DNA of 64,000 nt from positions 12,690 to 76,689 of the forward strand of contig JAXDJX010000017.1 of the NCBI GenBank assembly GCA_034667405.1. The letters run 5' to 3'. Positions 9,254-16,904 of this stretch are shown here, piece by piece. Origin of the DNA: JANXVR01 sp034667405. GTDB taxonomy: Bacteria > Actinomycetota > UBA4738 > HRBIN12. Below the pieces are notes generated by a model that saw nothing but the letters and a program-made list of their open reading frames with translations, did no database searches and was not told where the DNA came from. The position numbers and the translations under genes were made by a program. Numbering within the stretch: the stretch's first letter is position 1; the number at the start of each line of letters is the position of its first letter.

Positions 9254-10690
9254 TCACCGCTCTACGACCTTGCGGACGTCCGTCGGAGCACCCGGCGGGC
9301 CGCCTACTGCCGACGCGTACTCGGGCACGCCGACGCAGGTGAATAGCAGACCATCCAGCTGTTCGCCCAGCAGGGCGACGATCTCGCTGTCGATGAACGT
9401 CATCCCGGAGGCGCCGGCGCCCAGGGCGTAGGCGAGCAGATGCAGTCTGCCCTCGACGATGCCGGCTGCGAGCTGCGCCTCGCGGTACTCCCGGTCATCG
9501 AGCGCGCCCACGTCGGTCGCCCCGATGACGACGAACGCCGCGTCGCGCGCGAGTCCCTGATCCAGCGCCACGCGGTACAGCACGTCGCGCATCTCGCCGT
9601 GGTGCGTGGGGACGGAGAGGTCCTGCCAGCGGTAGATGCCGGGCGCTAACCCCTCCACGCCGTGGACCGCGACGAAGTGCGGGGGATCGATGCCGCGCAT
9701 CGCCGCCAGCAAGGACGTACGGAGCACGTCTTCCGGCAGGCTGCGCGAGGGATCCATCCGGCGTTGCGAGCCGCGCGCCAGCGCGATGACCTCGACCGGG
9801 TCGGTGCCCTGCGACGGCACATCGACCGGCGCACCGCGATCCCACGCGGGCCCGAGCGCATCCAGGTCGCCCGCCCGCTGCGCAGCCGTGACGAGCGGGA
9901 ACTCGATCGGCGTGGCGTCGACCCGGCCCGCCTCGGCCGAACCCGTCGCTTCGAGTGCGGGCGTGCCCTGGCCGAGCGCGACCACGGCCACCGGCCACTC
10001 CTGAACCCCGTCCGCTCCGACCAGCGCGGTGACAGCCGCATCGGGGAAGCGGGTGTGCAGCCGTGGGCTGAGTCCCGCGGAGTCGGCCACGACAAGGAGC
10101 TGGGCGAGCATGGTGCCGGCGTCCCAATAGACGTGCCGGTACCCGCGCTCGCGGTAGCGCCACCCGGTTCGCCACGGGATCCCGGTCACGATCACGGCGG
10201 CCGCGTCGCCGCTCGGTGGCGGGCCGACCTGGAACAGCGCGTGGTCCTGCGGGTCGTACCAGTGCACACCGGCGGGCACCGCCATCCCATCCGGCACGGC
10301 GACGTACAACTCCAGTGGGAACCGTCCACCCGCGGATCCCGAAGCGCGGAACAGCCACGTCGCGTAGGGCCGAACCATCGTGCGAACCACGCCGGCGGAA
10401 AGGTGCAGGAGTCGGGAGAGATTCGGAAGGTCAAGATCGGCGGCCGGGTCTGCAATGCCCGCGAGCACGGAAACCGCGGAGGCGCTCGTGGACGGCAGGT
10501 TGCGGGGGAGCGGCACCCGCGGCAGCGTGCGTTCGTAGCGTTTGTAGAACCAGGGGAGCCGATCCAGGTCGTTCACCACGAGGTCTTGCAACACGCGAGG
10601 ATCATCGACGGGATCGTCCCATTCGCGGTCGGGCACGTAAGAGGTCAACCGATGCAGGAGCTGCGTTGCGGTCTCTACGCCTGTCCCCAT
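9254..10690 (-). CDS. SagB/ThcOx-type dehydrogenase with two nitroreductase domains
   Basis: 478 aa. Two FMN-nitroreductase-like halves are visible: the first with LSRLLHLSAGV and RPYATWLFRASGSAGGRFPLELY, the second beginning near SRSLPEDVLRTSLL and ending with RLHLLAYALGAGASGMTF, the helix typical of the SagB family. SagB-type enzymes oxidise azolines to azoles in thiazole/oxazole-modified peptides. No cyclodehydratase or precursor peptide gene is visible here, so the substrate is open. The ATG overlaps the DHFR-family stop by one base (TGATG), showing coupling. Confidence 0.8.
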   Translation of the reverse strand: MGTGVETATQLLHRLTSYVPDREWDDPVDDPRVLQDLVVNDLDRLPWFYKRYERTLPRVPLPRNLPSTSASAVSVLAGIADPAADLDLPNLSRLLHLSAGVVRTMVRPYATWLFRASGSAGGRFPLELYVAVPDGMAVPAGVHWYDPQDHALFQVGPPPSGDAAAVIVTGIPWRTGWRYRERGYRHVYWDAGTMLAQLLVVADSAGLSPRLHTRFPDAAVTALVGADGVQEWPVAVVALGQGTPALEATGSAEAGRVDATPIEFPLVTAAQRAGDLDALGPAWDRGAPVDVPSQGTDPVEVIALARGSQRRMDPSRSLPEDVLRTSLLAAMRGIDPPHFVAVHGVEGLAPGIYRWQDLSVPTHHGEMRDVLYRVALDQGLARDAAFVVIGATDVGALDDREYREAQLAAGIVEGRLHLLAYALGAGASGMTFIDSEIVALLGEQLDGLLFTCVGVPEYASAVGGPPGAPTDVRKVVER

Positions 10691-11247
10691 CAGGTCTTGG
10701 TTCGGTAGTGAAGGTGAACCACGCCGCTCGTGAAGCGATGTTCGTCCAGCAGTTCGAGCGGGAGCAGGACATCGTCGGGGAGCGCTCGCGTGCCGCCTCC
10801 GACGACCACGGGCGTGAGGAACAGATGGTACTCGTCGACCAACCCTGCCTTGATGGCCTGTGCGGCGAGGGTGGGCCCGCCGATGCCGATGTCGCGCTCC
10901 AGGTTCGCCTTCATCTCCTTGATCGCGTCAGGATCGAAGCGGGGCTCGATACGGGTTCGCGCGCTGGACGGTGTGTCCAGTGTCGTGGAGTAGACGACCT
11001 TGTCGGCCGCCTGCCAGATGCGCCAGTACTCCTGGATGGGCGGCGGTTCGGAAGGGTCGGGCGTGGTCTCCCAATAGACCATCACCTCGTACATGCGGCG
11101 CCCGTAGAGATAGGTGCCGATCGGTCGCTCCAGGTCGTTGACGAATGAATGGACCTCCGCATCCGGCGCGGCCCAGTCGAAGTTGCCGTTCTGGTCCGCC
11201 ACGTAGCCGTCGAGCGACGTGATCGCCGCGTAGATGAGCTTCGCCAC
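10690..11247 (-). CDS. Dihydrofolate reductase-family protein (RibD C-terminal-like)
   Basis: 185 aa from a GTG directly after the preceding stop. It opens with KLIYAAITSLDGYVAD, the standard strand-loop of this family, has the GRRMYEVM helix and the NADPH-binding IGIGGPTLAAQAIKAGLVDE, and ends with LTPVVVGGG. These proteins are NADPH-dependent reductases of unknown physiological substrate rather than true FolA. Its place between a microprotein and the SagB-type enzyme suggests one operon. Confidence 0.85.
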   Translation of the reverse strand: MAKLIYAAITSLDGYVADQNGNFDWAAPDAEVHSFVNDLERPIGTYLYGRRMYEVMVYWETTPDPSEPPPIQEYWRIWQAADKVVYSTTLDTPSSARTRIEPRFDPDAIKEMKANLERDIGIGGPTLAAQAIKAGLVDEYHLFLTPVVVGGGTRALPDDVLLPLELLDEHRFTSGVVHLHYRTKT

Positions 11248-11433
11248 TCAGTTCTCGCGGTCCTCGGCGGCGTTCCGAGCGGCGTCGGCGTTCTTGACCT
11301 TGGCGAGCACTGCCCGCCACTCGTCGAGCTGGTCCGCGGGCACCATCGCCACAAGGTCGCCGAAGGTCAGGTACTCGGTCCTGCCGTTGTTCTGGCGTTC
11401 GCGGAGCATCTCGATCAGCTCGTCGTTGGTCAT
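11248..11433 (-). CDS. Small conserved-looking protein, function unknown
   Basis: A 61-aa, charged, probably helical protein (opens MTNDELIEMLRERQNNGRTE; two predicted helices, no Cys, no membrane segment). AAGAGGAG lies about eight bases before the ATG. Its stop is immediately followed by the GTG of the DHFR-family gene, so it is part of that operon. It could be a subunit or regulator of a neighbouring enzyme, but no family is recognised. Confidence 0.65.
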   Translation of the reverse strand: MTNDELIEMLRERQNNGRTEYLTFGDLVAMVPADQLDEWRAVLAKVKNADAARNAAEDREN

Positions 11434-11468
11434 CGCGGTCTCCTCTTCCCGGTCTCGGAGTGTGCGTC

Positions 11469-13568
11469 TCAGCCTTGAGTGTCTCCATCCGGGGGCTCGA
11501 TGACATCGACCGGAGGCGGCGGCACCCCTTGCTGCCCGGTTTCGGCCTCGTGTTCGGCCGCATCTTCCTTGGGACCCAACGCCGCCACGGCGTTGGCGAC
11601 CGAGCCCTTGCCGTTCCCGTTCCCGCCCGATGGCTGGAGGGAGCGCATCATCGTTGCGGCCAAGCCTTCGAGGCTCCCTCCGCCGCCGGCGACCAGCACG
11701 TCCGGCACGACCTTGATGTGGCCCTCGCCCACGGCCGATGCGACGGCGACCAGTGCGGTTGCGGCCGAACCGAGCGCCTCGGTCTGCGCCTCATACCCGG
11801 TCGCCTGCGCGAGTCCCTTGGCCTCGATCGCCTTGGCCTGCGCCAACCCGATGGCTTTGGTCTTATCGGCCTCCGCCTGGCCGGTGAGCCTGACGAAGTT
11901 CGACTCTCCCTCAGCCTCGGCGGTTCGGGCGGCCGCGGCGTTCTTCTGCACGTCGACGTTGACCTGCGCTCTCGCCAGCCCCGCCTGGGAGTCGGCTGTT
12001 CCCTTGGCCTTCTCGACGTCGATCCGCGCCTGTTCGGCCTCCTGCTCCCGGCCGAAGGTCTCCTTACGCTGCACCGCGATCTCGCGGTCCGACAGCACGG
12101 CGACCAGGGTCTCGGGCAGGATCACGTCCTGGATGTAAACGCCCTTGGTCTCGACGACGTACTTGCCCAGGTACTCGGTGATGTAGCGCTCGGCCTGGTC
12201 CTGCACTTCCTGCCGCTTCTGGATGAACCCCACCGCCGGGAGCCCTTGCACCGTGTTGCGGAAGTAGTTGCCGACTGCCGATTGCAGCACCTCGTTGACC
12301 AGGTTCAGCATGGTTCCGACCATCGAGATCACCTTCGGCGCCTTGGTGTCCGGCACCTGGATCTGGACCTGGAGATCGATCATGAAGCTGAAGCCTTCCT
12401 GCGACTTGGCCTCGATGGTCGACAGCTGGGCGTCGAGGTTATGCGCGTGCGACGTGGCCTCGGCCCAGTTCAGTGTCAGGATCGCCGTGGGGACGATCTC
12501 GGCGCTGTACGTGCGCGGGTTCAGCGCGTACTTGCCGGTTCGAAGCGGCTCCCGCCAGATCCCGCGGTGTCCGGGGCGCACCAGCGACCCGAACTTGAAC
12601 TCCTCGCCGCTGGTGTCCTCAGTGGAGAGACCCAGGTAGGACTTGATGACCGCGACCTCGCCTTGATTCACGATGAGCATCGGCGCGAGCTCCACCTTGA
12701 CCAGGAACGGGTTCAGCAGATAGGCGCCGTACATGAGCGGGTCGTGCTGCAACCCGATCTTGCCGCCGTTGTCCAAGAACGCCTGGAAGTCCTGATAGTT
12801 GTTGTGGAGTGTGTTCTTCGAACCCAGGAGCACCTCGATGATCTCGGGGTCCAGACGGCCCGCATCCTCCATGGCCACGATGTCCGCGAATCCGCCGAGG
12901 CGTCCGGCGATGTCTCCGGAGGGAAGCGGATCGCCCTCCTGCACCGTGACGATGCCGACGAAGTCGCTGTCGCCCTGCGGTTCGATGCGCACCACGCGAA
13001 GGTCCTCCGCGCTGAGCCCGAAGGACTCGGGTGTCACGGCCAGCTCGCGGCCGACGCGGGACATCATCTCCGGAGCGACGGGCATCCCGTAGGCGCGCGC
13101 CGGCGTCAGGACCAAGAAGCCCACCGGGTGGAACGGGATCAACGAACCCGGAGGAAGGACGGGACGCTGGACCCCTTGCTGACCCCCACCGTTCAGGAAC
13201 TCGCGGACGTCCCGGAAGTTGCCGAACTCCGGCTTGTAGATCGCGCTCTTGGCACCCGCGGGAAGCGGGGCGCCGACCTGGGCGATCACCACGCCGATTC
13301 CGTCGGCCGGGACCTGCACCCACGGGTGCTTTCGAACGTTGTAGATGAGCCACGGCTTGATCCGCAGTCCCGGCATGAGCAGCTCGGCCTGATAGCCGGC
13401 CTCGCCGTTGAAGGCGATGACGTGCCCCTGGGAGAGCTTGCGCCCGAAGCGCTTCGCCACCAGTCCGACCTGCGTGGGCCCGATCAGCTGGATCGACTTC
13501 AAGATGTAGATGAGCAGCAGCCCGACCGCGGCGCCTGCTGCCACCGTGGCGACATTCACGTTGTCCAC
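11469..13568 (-). CDS. SPFH/band 7 (flotillin-like) membrane scaffold protein
   Basis: 699 aa. One N-terminal membrane helix (residues 6-25, VATVAAGAAVGLLLIYILKS) is followed by an SPFH domain starting at IQLIGPTQVGLVAKRFG, and later by a long Ala/Glu/Lys/Gln-rich coiled coil around residues 500-620 with AEAEGESNFVRLTGQAEADK. This is the flotillin plan, used to form membrane microdomains. It is longer than typical flotillins (about 450-500 aa) because of extra central sequence. The GTG start has an excellent AAGGAGG six bases upstream. The microprotein operon follows after 35 bases, so it may head the same transcript. Confidence 0.85.
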   Translation of the reverse strand: MDNVNVATVAAGAAVGLLLIYILKSIQLIGPTQVGLVAKRFGRKLSQGHVIAFNGEAGYQAELLMPGLRIKPWLIYNVRKHPWVQVPADGIGVVIAQVGAPLPAGAKSAIYKPEFGNFRDVREFLNGGGQQGVQRPVLPPGSLIPFHPVGFLVLTPARAYGMPVAPEMMSRVGRELAVTPESFGLSAEDLRVVRIEPQGDSDFVGIVTVQEGDPLPSGDIAGRLGGFADIVAMEDAGRLDPEIIEVLLGSKNTLHNNYQDFQAFLDNGGKIGLQHDPLMYGAYLLNPFLVKVELAPMLIVNQGEVAVIKSYLGLSTEDTSGEEFKFGSLVRPGHRGIWREPLRTGKYALNPRTYSAEIVPTAILTLNWAEATSHAHNLDAQLSTIEAKSQEGFSFMIDLQVQIQVPDTKAPKVISMVGTMLNLVNEVLQSAVGNYFRNTVQGLPAVGFIQKRQEVQDQAERYITEYLGKYVVETKGVYIQDVILPETLVAVLSDREIAVQRKETFGREQEAEQARIDVEKAKGTADSQAGLARAQVNVDVQKNAAAARTAEAEGESNFVRLTGQAEADKTKAIGLAQAKAIEAKGLAQATGYEAQTEALGSAATALVAVASAVGEGHIKVVPDVLVAGGGGSLEGLAATMMRSLQPSGGNGNGKGSVANAVAALGPKEDAAEHEAETGQQGVPPPPVDVIEPPDGDTQG

Positions 13569-13662
13569 TTCGACCTCCTTGGTCTCAGTCCGGAACCTAC
13601 TCCTGCGGCGAAGGTTTCGTCTAGGGGAAACCCTGACCGAGAGTTCAGTGAGACCGGACCGG

Positions 13663-13845
13663 TCAGTGGAAGAGCCAGAAGGCTCCGAGGACCAGGGCGA
13701 CGATCACGACCACCACGACGATCCCGAGCAGCGAGTTGCGCGCCACCTCATCCTGTTCCTCGCCGTGCATCTTGTCCCGGTTGGGCTTGGTGCCGACCTT
13801 CGGGAGGTGCCTGCGCCCTTTGCGCTTCTCACCGCTGTTGCCCAT
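13663..13845 (-). CDS. Small tail-anchored membrane protein
   Basis: 60 aa: a basic, hydrophilic N-terminal half (about residues 1-36, with several Lys/Arg) and one C-terminal membrane helix IVVVVVIVALVLGAFWLF. It lies just upstream of, and on the same strand as, the SPFH gene. No family is recognised; it could be a companion of the flotillin-like scaffold, which is only inferred from position. Confidence 0.55.
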   Translation of the reverse strand: MGNSGEKRKGRRHLPKVGTKPNRDKMHGEEQDEVARNSLLGIVVVVVIVALVLGAFWLFH

Positions 13846-13932
13846 ACGAAGCAGCGTACACGCGCCGGTCGTTCAGGCCTTCTGCAGGTCCGCGACCATG
13901 CGGCAGTTGCATATCTGCGGTATGAACTATGG

Positions 13933-15243
13933 ATGACGTCGAGGATCGGGGCCACGCCTGCCCCACACGGCCTGCTCCGGCGCTCGAGTCGCGCCGTGAT
14001 CCTGGGGGTCGTCCTGATGTCCCTCATCGCGGCCGCATGCGATTCCGGAACGCCAAATAGCCCCTCCCAAACAGGCGCCGGCGGGACGGTGAGTACTCCT
14101 CCCGAGAGCCAGGCGCACGTGACGATCACCCCCGCGAATCGATCCAAGGCGGTGGACCCGTCGGCGGGGATCTCCATCAAGGTCGAAGGGGGCACCATCA
14201 CGAACGTCGTCGCGCAGGCCGACGGACAGGAGGTCGCTGGAGAGAAGGGCGCAGGCGGCACCTCGTGGCATAGCCGGTGGGCGCTCCTGACCAACACGCA
14301 CTATGCGGTCCGAGCAATAGCCAAGGACGCCGATGGCAACTCGGTGACCACGCACAGCACGTTCACCACGCTCGCACCGACCAAGACGTTCTCGACAACC
14401 ATCTTCGAGGGCTACGGGAAGACGTACGGGGTGGGGATGCCGATCATCCTCACCTTCAGTTCGCCCATCACGGACAAGCGCGCGGTGGAGCGGTCACTGC
14501 AGATCTGGACCTCGCACAAGGTGGTCGGCGCGTGGTACTGGGACGGCGACCAGACGCTCTACTTCCGCCCGCGCGACTACTGGCCGGCGAAAACGACCGT
14601 GAGGTTCACCGGTCACTTGGACGGGGTCGATGCGGGCGCCGGGATGTACGGGGTCCATACGCTGACGCAGAGCTTCAAGATCGGACGCTCGCTCATCGCG
14701 GTCGCCGGCACGCGAACACACCGTGTGCAGGTCTACCGGGACGGGAAGCTGTTCGGGGACTGGCCGATCAGCACGGGCAAGACCGGCGACGACACGCCGA
14801 ACGGCACGTACCTCACCATGGACAAGACCAACCCGGAGGAGATGATCGGACCCGGGTACGACATCTTGGTGCCGTGGTCCGTCCGATTCACGCTGTCGGG
14901 GAACTTCATGCACGACGCGTACTGGTCGGTGGGGGAGCAGGGCTTCGCGAACGTCAGTCACGGCTGCGTGAACATGTCGCCCGCCAACGCCGAGACGTAC
15001 TACAAGCTGGCCCTCCAAGGCGATCCGGTGACCATCACCGGGAGCCCCAGTCCCGGCCGCTGGGGCGACGGATGGACCGTGTGGTTCTTAACGTGGCACG
15101 ACCTGCTGGACGGGAGCGCGACCCACGATGCGGTGCAGGCAGGACCCGATGGCAGCGCGTTCGTGGCGCCGGGGACCATCAAGCAGTCGCACGCGAAGTC
15201 TCCGCTACGGACATCCCACCCGGGGAACTCGGAAGCGGTGTAG
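13933..15243 (+). CDS. L,D-transpeptidase lipoprotein with Ig-like domains
   Basis: 436 aa from ATG 13933; the frame is open far upstream but only this start gives a signal peptide. A lipoprotein signal ends at Cys36 (LIAAAC). Two Ig-like modules (about residues 60-250) precede a YkuD catalytic domain with the signature SHGCVNMS, whose Cys345 is the nucleophile, and conserved residues STGKTGDDTPNGTY and HDAYW. The layout matches mycobacterial Ldt enzymes that make 3-3 peptidoglycan cross-links. It acts outside the cytoplasmic membrane. Confidence 0.9.
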   Translation: MTSRIGATPAPHGLLRRSSRAVILGVVLMSLIAAACDSGTPNSPSQTGAGGTVSTPPESQAHVTITPANRSKAVDPSAGISIKVEGGTITNVVAQADGQEVAGEKGAGGTSWHSRWALLTNTHYAVRAIAKDADGNSVTTHSTFTTLAPTKTFSTTIFEGYGKTYGVGMPIILTFSSPITDKRAVERSLQIWTSHKVVGAWYWDGDQTLYFRPRDYWPAKTTVRFTGHLDGVDAGAGMYGVHTLTQSFKIGRSLIAVAGTRTHRVQVYRDGKLFGDWPISTGKTGDDTPNGTYLTMDKTNPEEMIGPGYDILVPWSVRFTLSGNFMHDAYWSVGEQGFANVSHGCVNMSPANAETYYKLALQGDPVTITGSPSPGRWGDGWTVWFLTWHDLLDGSATHDAVQAGPDGSAFVAPGTIKQSHAKSPLRTSHPGNSEAV

Positions 15244-15251
15244 AGGGCGGT

Positions 15252-15641
15252 TCAGGCGCTCCAGAACGCGTCGGCGGCGGCCTGATCGAACGGCGTCACC
15301 CAGACTTCCTTCGCCTTGCCGTCCTTGACGTGGAACACGAACATCTGGGCGACGGTGGCGGTGTTGCCACGGCGCGTCATGGTTGCGTTCGCCAGCACCA
15401 TCACATGTTCGTCATCGCCGAGGATCGCGTGGATCTCCTGGCTGAACGCATCGGTCTCCTGCGGGATGAGGGCGAAGTTCCCGAAGACTGCCGCCTTGCC
15501 GACGAAGTCACCCGAGACGATGCCCGTGCCCGAGGCATGCCACACGATGTCGTCGGCCATGATGGCGTCGAGCGTCGCCATATCCCCGGAGTCGAACGCC
15601 TCGAATCCCTTCCGAACCAGGTCTGCATTCGGGTGCGCCAT
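15252..15641 (-). CDS. SnoaL-like / NTF2-fold protein
   Basis: 129 aa from ATG 15641, preceded by GGGAGGA. The motifs LVRKGFEAFDSGDMATLDAIMADDIVW and the late VAQMFVFHVKDGKAKEVW follow the cone-shaped alpha+beta NTF2 fold. Many members bind or modify small hydrophobic molecules. The open frame extends upstream antisense to the hydrolase gene, but that part has no protein-like composition. Substrate unknown. Confidence 0.8.
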   Translation of the reverse strand: MAHPNADLVRKGFEAFDSGDMATLDAIMADDIVWHASGTGIVSGDFVGKAAVFGNFALIPQETDAFSQEIHAILGDDEHVMVLANATMTRRGNTATVAQMFVFHVKDGKAKEVWVTPFDQAAADAFWSA

Positions 15642-15740
15642 GGTGTGTCCTCCCTCTTCTCGAGACGGCCAGACTCTAACCGCCCCAACATAGTCCTTCG
15701 CCCCGACTCCGGTAAGACCAGCGGGGCGTACGATGCGGCG

Positions 15741-16562
15741 ATGGAAGGCGTGATCGAGCTCGCTGACGGTGGCTCCCTGGCGTTCGAGGACGTCGGGGAT
15801 GGCCCGGCGGTCACGCTGCTCCATCCAGGCCTCTGGGACCGGCGCACGTGGGATCCGCAGGTCGAGCCGCTCGTCGACGCGGGGTTCCGCGTGCTGAGGT
15901 ACGACTTCCGCGGGTACGGCGGGTCGAGCAGGTTGCACGGCGAGCCCTACTCCAATCCGCGTGACCTCGTGGCGCTGCTGGACGCCCTTGCTGTGGAGAC
16001 CACCGCCCTCGTCGGCTGCTCGATGGGTGGTGGCGCCGCGATCGACACGACCATCGAGTTCCCGGGTCGCGTCTGGGCGCTCGCCGCGATCGCCTCGGCC
16101 CTCGGCGGGGTCGAGGAGACAAGCGAAGAGGAGACGTGGTGGGAGGACCGATGGCCTCCGATCGAGGAGGCGATGGAGGCGGGTGATCACGTCCGTGCCC
16201 GCGACCTCCAGCTCTCGTTGGTCTGGGCGCCGCTCGGCACCGAGAAGGGCGGAGGCGCGCTGATCCGTTCGATCTCGATGGACCACATCCACGAACTCAC
16301 GATGGACGAGAGCGCGAGCGAGCAGCTGGACCCGCCCGCGCTCGGCCGCCTCGGGGAGATCAAGGTGCCGACGCTGGCCGTCCTGGCCGCGCACGATCCG
16401 CCATCCATCCGCCGATGCAGCGAGTTGATCGCCGCCGGCATCGAAGGTGCCAGGTTGGTCACCTTCGACGATGCGGATCACGTGGTGAGCCTGCGAACGC
16501 CGCCGAAACTGACCGAACTCCTGATCGGATTCCTCACGGAAGCGCGTCCGCCCGCGGGCTAG
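15741..16562 (+). CDS. Alpha/beta hydrolase
   Basis: 273 aa from ATG 15741. The fold is clear: oxyanion HPGLWDRRTW, the DFRGYGGSS strand, nucleophile elbow GCSMGG with Ser94, acid region LAAHDPPS and catalytic His in DDADHVVSLR. The Ser-Asp-His triad is complete, so it should be an active esterase, lactonase or peptidase. No signal peptide. Divergent from the SnoaL-like gene across about 100 bases that probably hold both promoters. Substrate cannot be read from the sequence. Confidence 0.85.
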   Translation: MEGVIELADGGSLAFEDVGDGPAVTLLHPGLWDRRTWDPQVEPLVDAGFRVLRYDFRGYGGSSRLHGEPYSNPRDLVALLDALAVETTALVGCSMGGGAAIDTTIEFPGRVWALAAIASALGGVEETSEEETWWEDRWPPIEEAMEAGDHVRARDLQLSLVWAPLGTEKGGGALIRSISMDHIHELTMDESASEQLDPPALGRLGEIKVPTLAVLAAHDPPSIRRCSELIAAGIEGARLVTFDDADHVVSLRTPPKLTELLIGFLTEARPPAG

Positions 16563-16647
16563 GCGGCCGGGCGATCTCGAGCGCGCGAACCCGGAGTACG
16601 GCGTTCATAGGAGTGTGGGATCTGGTCCGGGTGGGTAACGCTCGGGC

Positions 16648-16815
16648 ATGTCTGAGCCTGGATCGGGTCCGAAAGAAGATCTGCATTGCGAAGTCTGCGG
16701 GCAGCTCATGGACGGCGAAGAGGAACGCGAGTCGCACATGAAGCAGGAGCACGGCGCGCCGGGTGGACAGCTCGCAACCCAGGACAACCTCGCAGGAGGA
16801 CAAGCGCGCGATTGA
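16648..16815 (+). CDS. C2H2-like zinc-finger microprotein
   Basis: A 55-aa frame reads C-E-V-C followed twelve residues later by H-x4-H (Cys14, Cys17, His30, His35), a plausible single zinc finger between polar tails. Codon use is GC3-rich like its neighbours. The ribosome site is weak (GGGTAACG), so the start is tentative. It follows the hydrolase gene by 85 bases on the same strand. Small proteins with one CxxC/HxxxxH finger are common in Actinomycetota and mostly uncharacterised. Confidence 0.55.
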   Translation: MSEPGSGPKEDLHCEVCGQLMDGEEERESHMKQEHGAPGGQLATQDNLAGGQARD

Positions 16816-16855
16816 ATCGCTTCCCTCTGACACTCGACCCAGATTGTGTCGGGAA

Positions 16856-16897
16856 GTATCCTTGCGGATACGGGTGTGACGGAACCCCCGTAGGGGG
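16856..16897. terminator. Two small hairpins between convergent genes
   Basis: GTATCC-TTGC-GGATAC (16856-16871) and CCCCC-GTA-GGGGG (16885-16897) sit between the zinc-finger gene and the end of the large cyclase gene. They may act as terminators in either direction; there is no T-run. Confidence 0.35.
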
Positions 16898-16904
16898 AGA
16901 GCGG

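Noticed and set aside
11460..13925. An 821-codon open frame on the plus strand opposite the SPFH gene
   Set aside because: It is antisense to a clear flotillin-like protein, its residues are Arg/His/Asp-rich without domains, and the GC-rich third positions of the minus-strand gene explain the lack of stops.
14277..15740. Long upstream extension of the alpha/beta hydrolase frame
   Set aside because: It overlaps the L,D-transpeptidase in another frame and has no protein-like sequence; the hydrolase clearly starts at 15741.
15642..16481. Upstream extension of the SnoaL-like gene on the minus strand
   Set aside because: It is antisense to the hydrolase and low in hydrophobic residues; a strong ribosome site supports the start at 15641.
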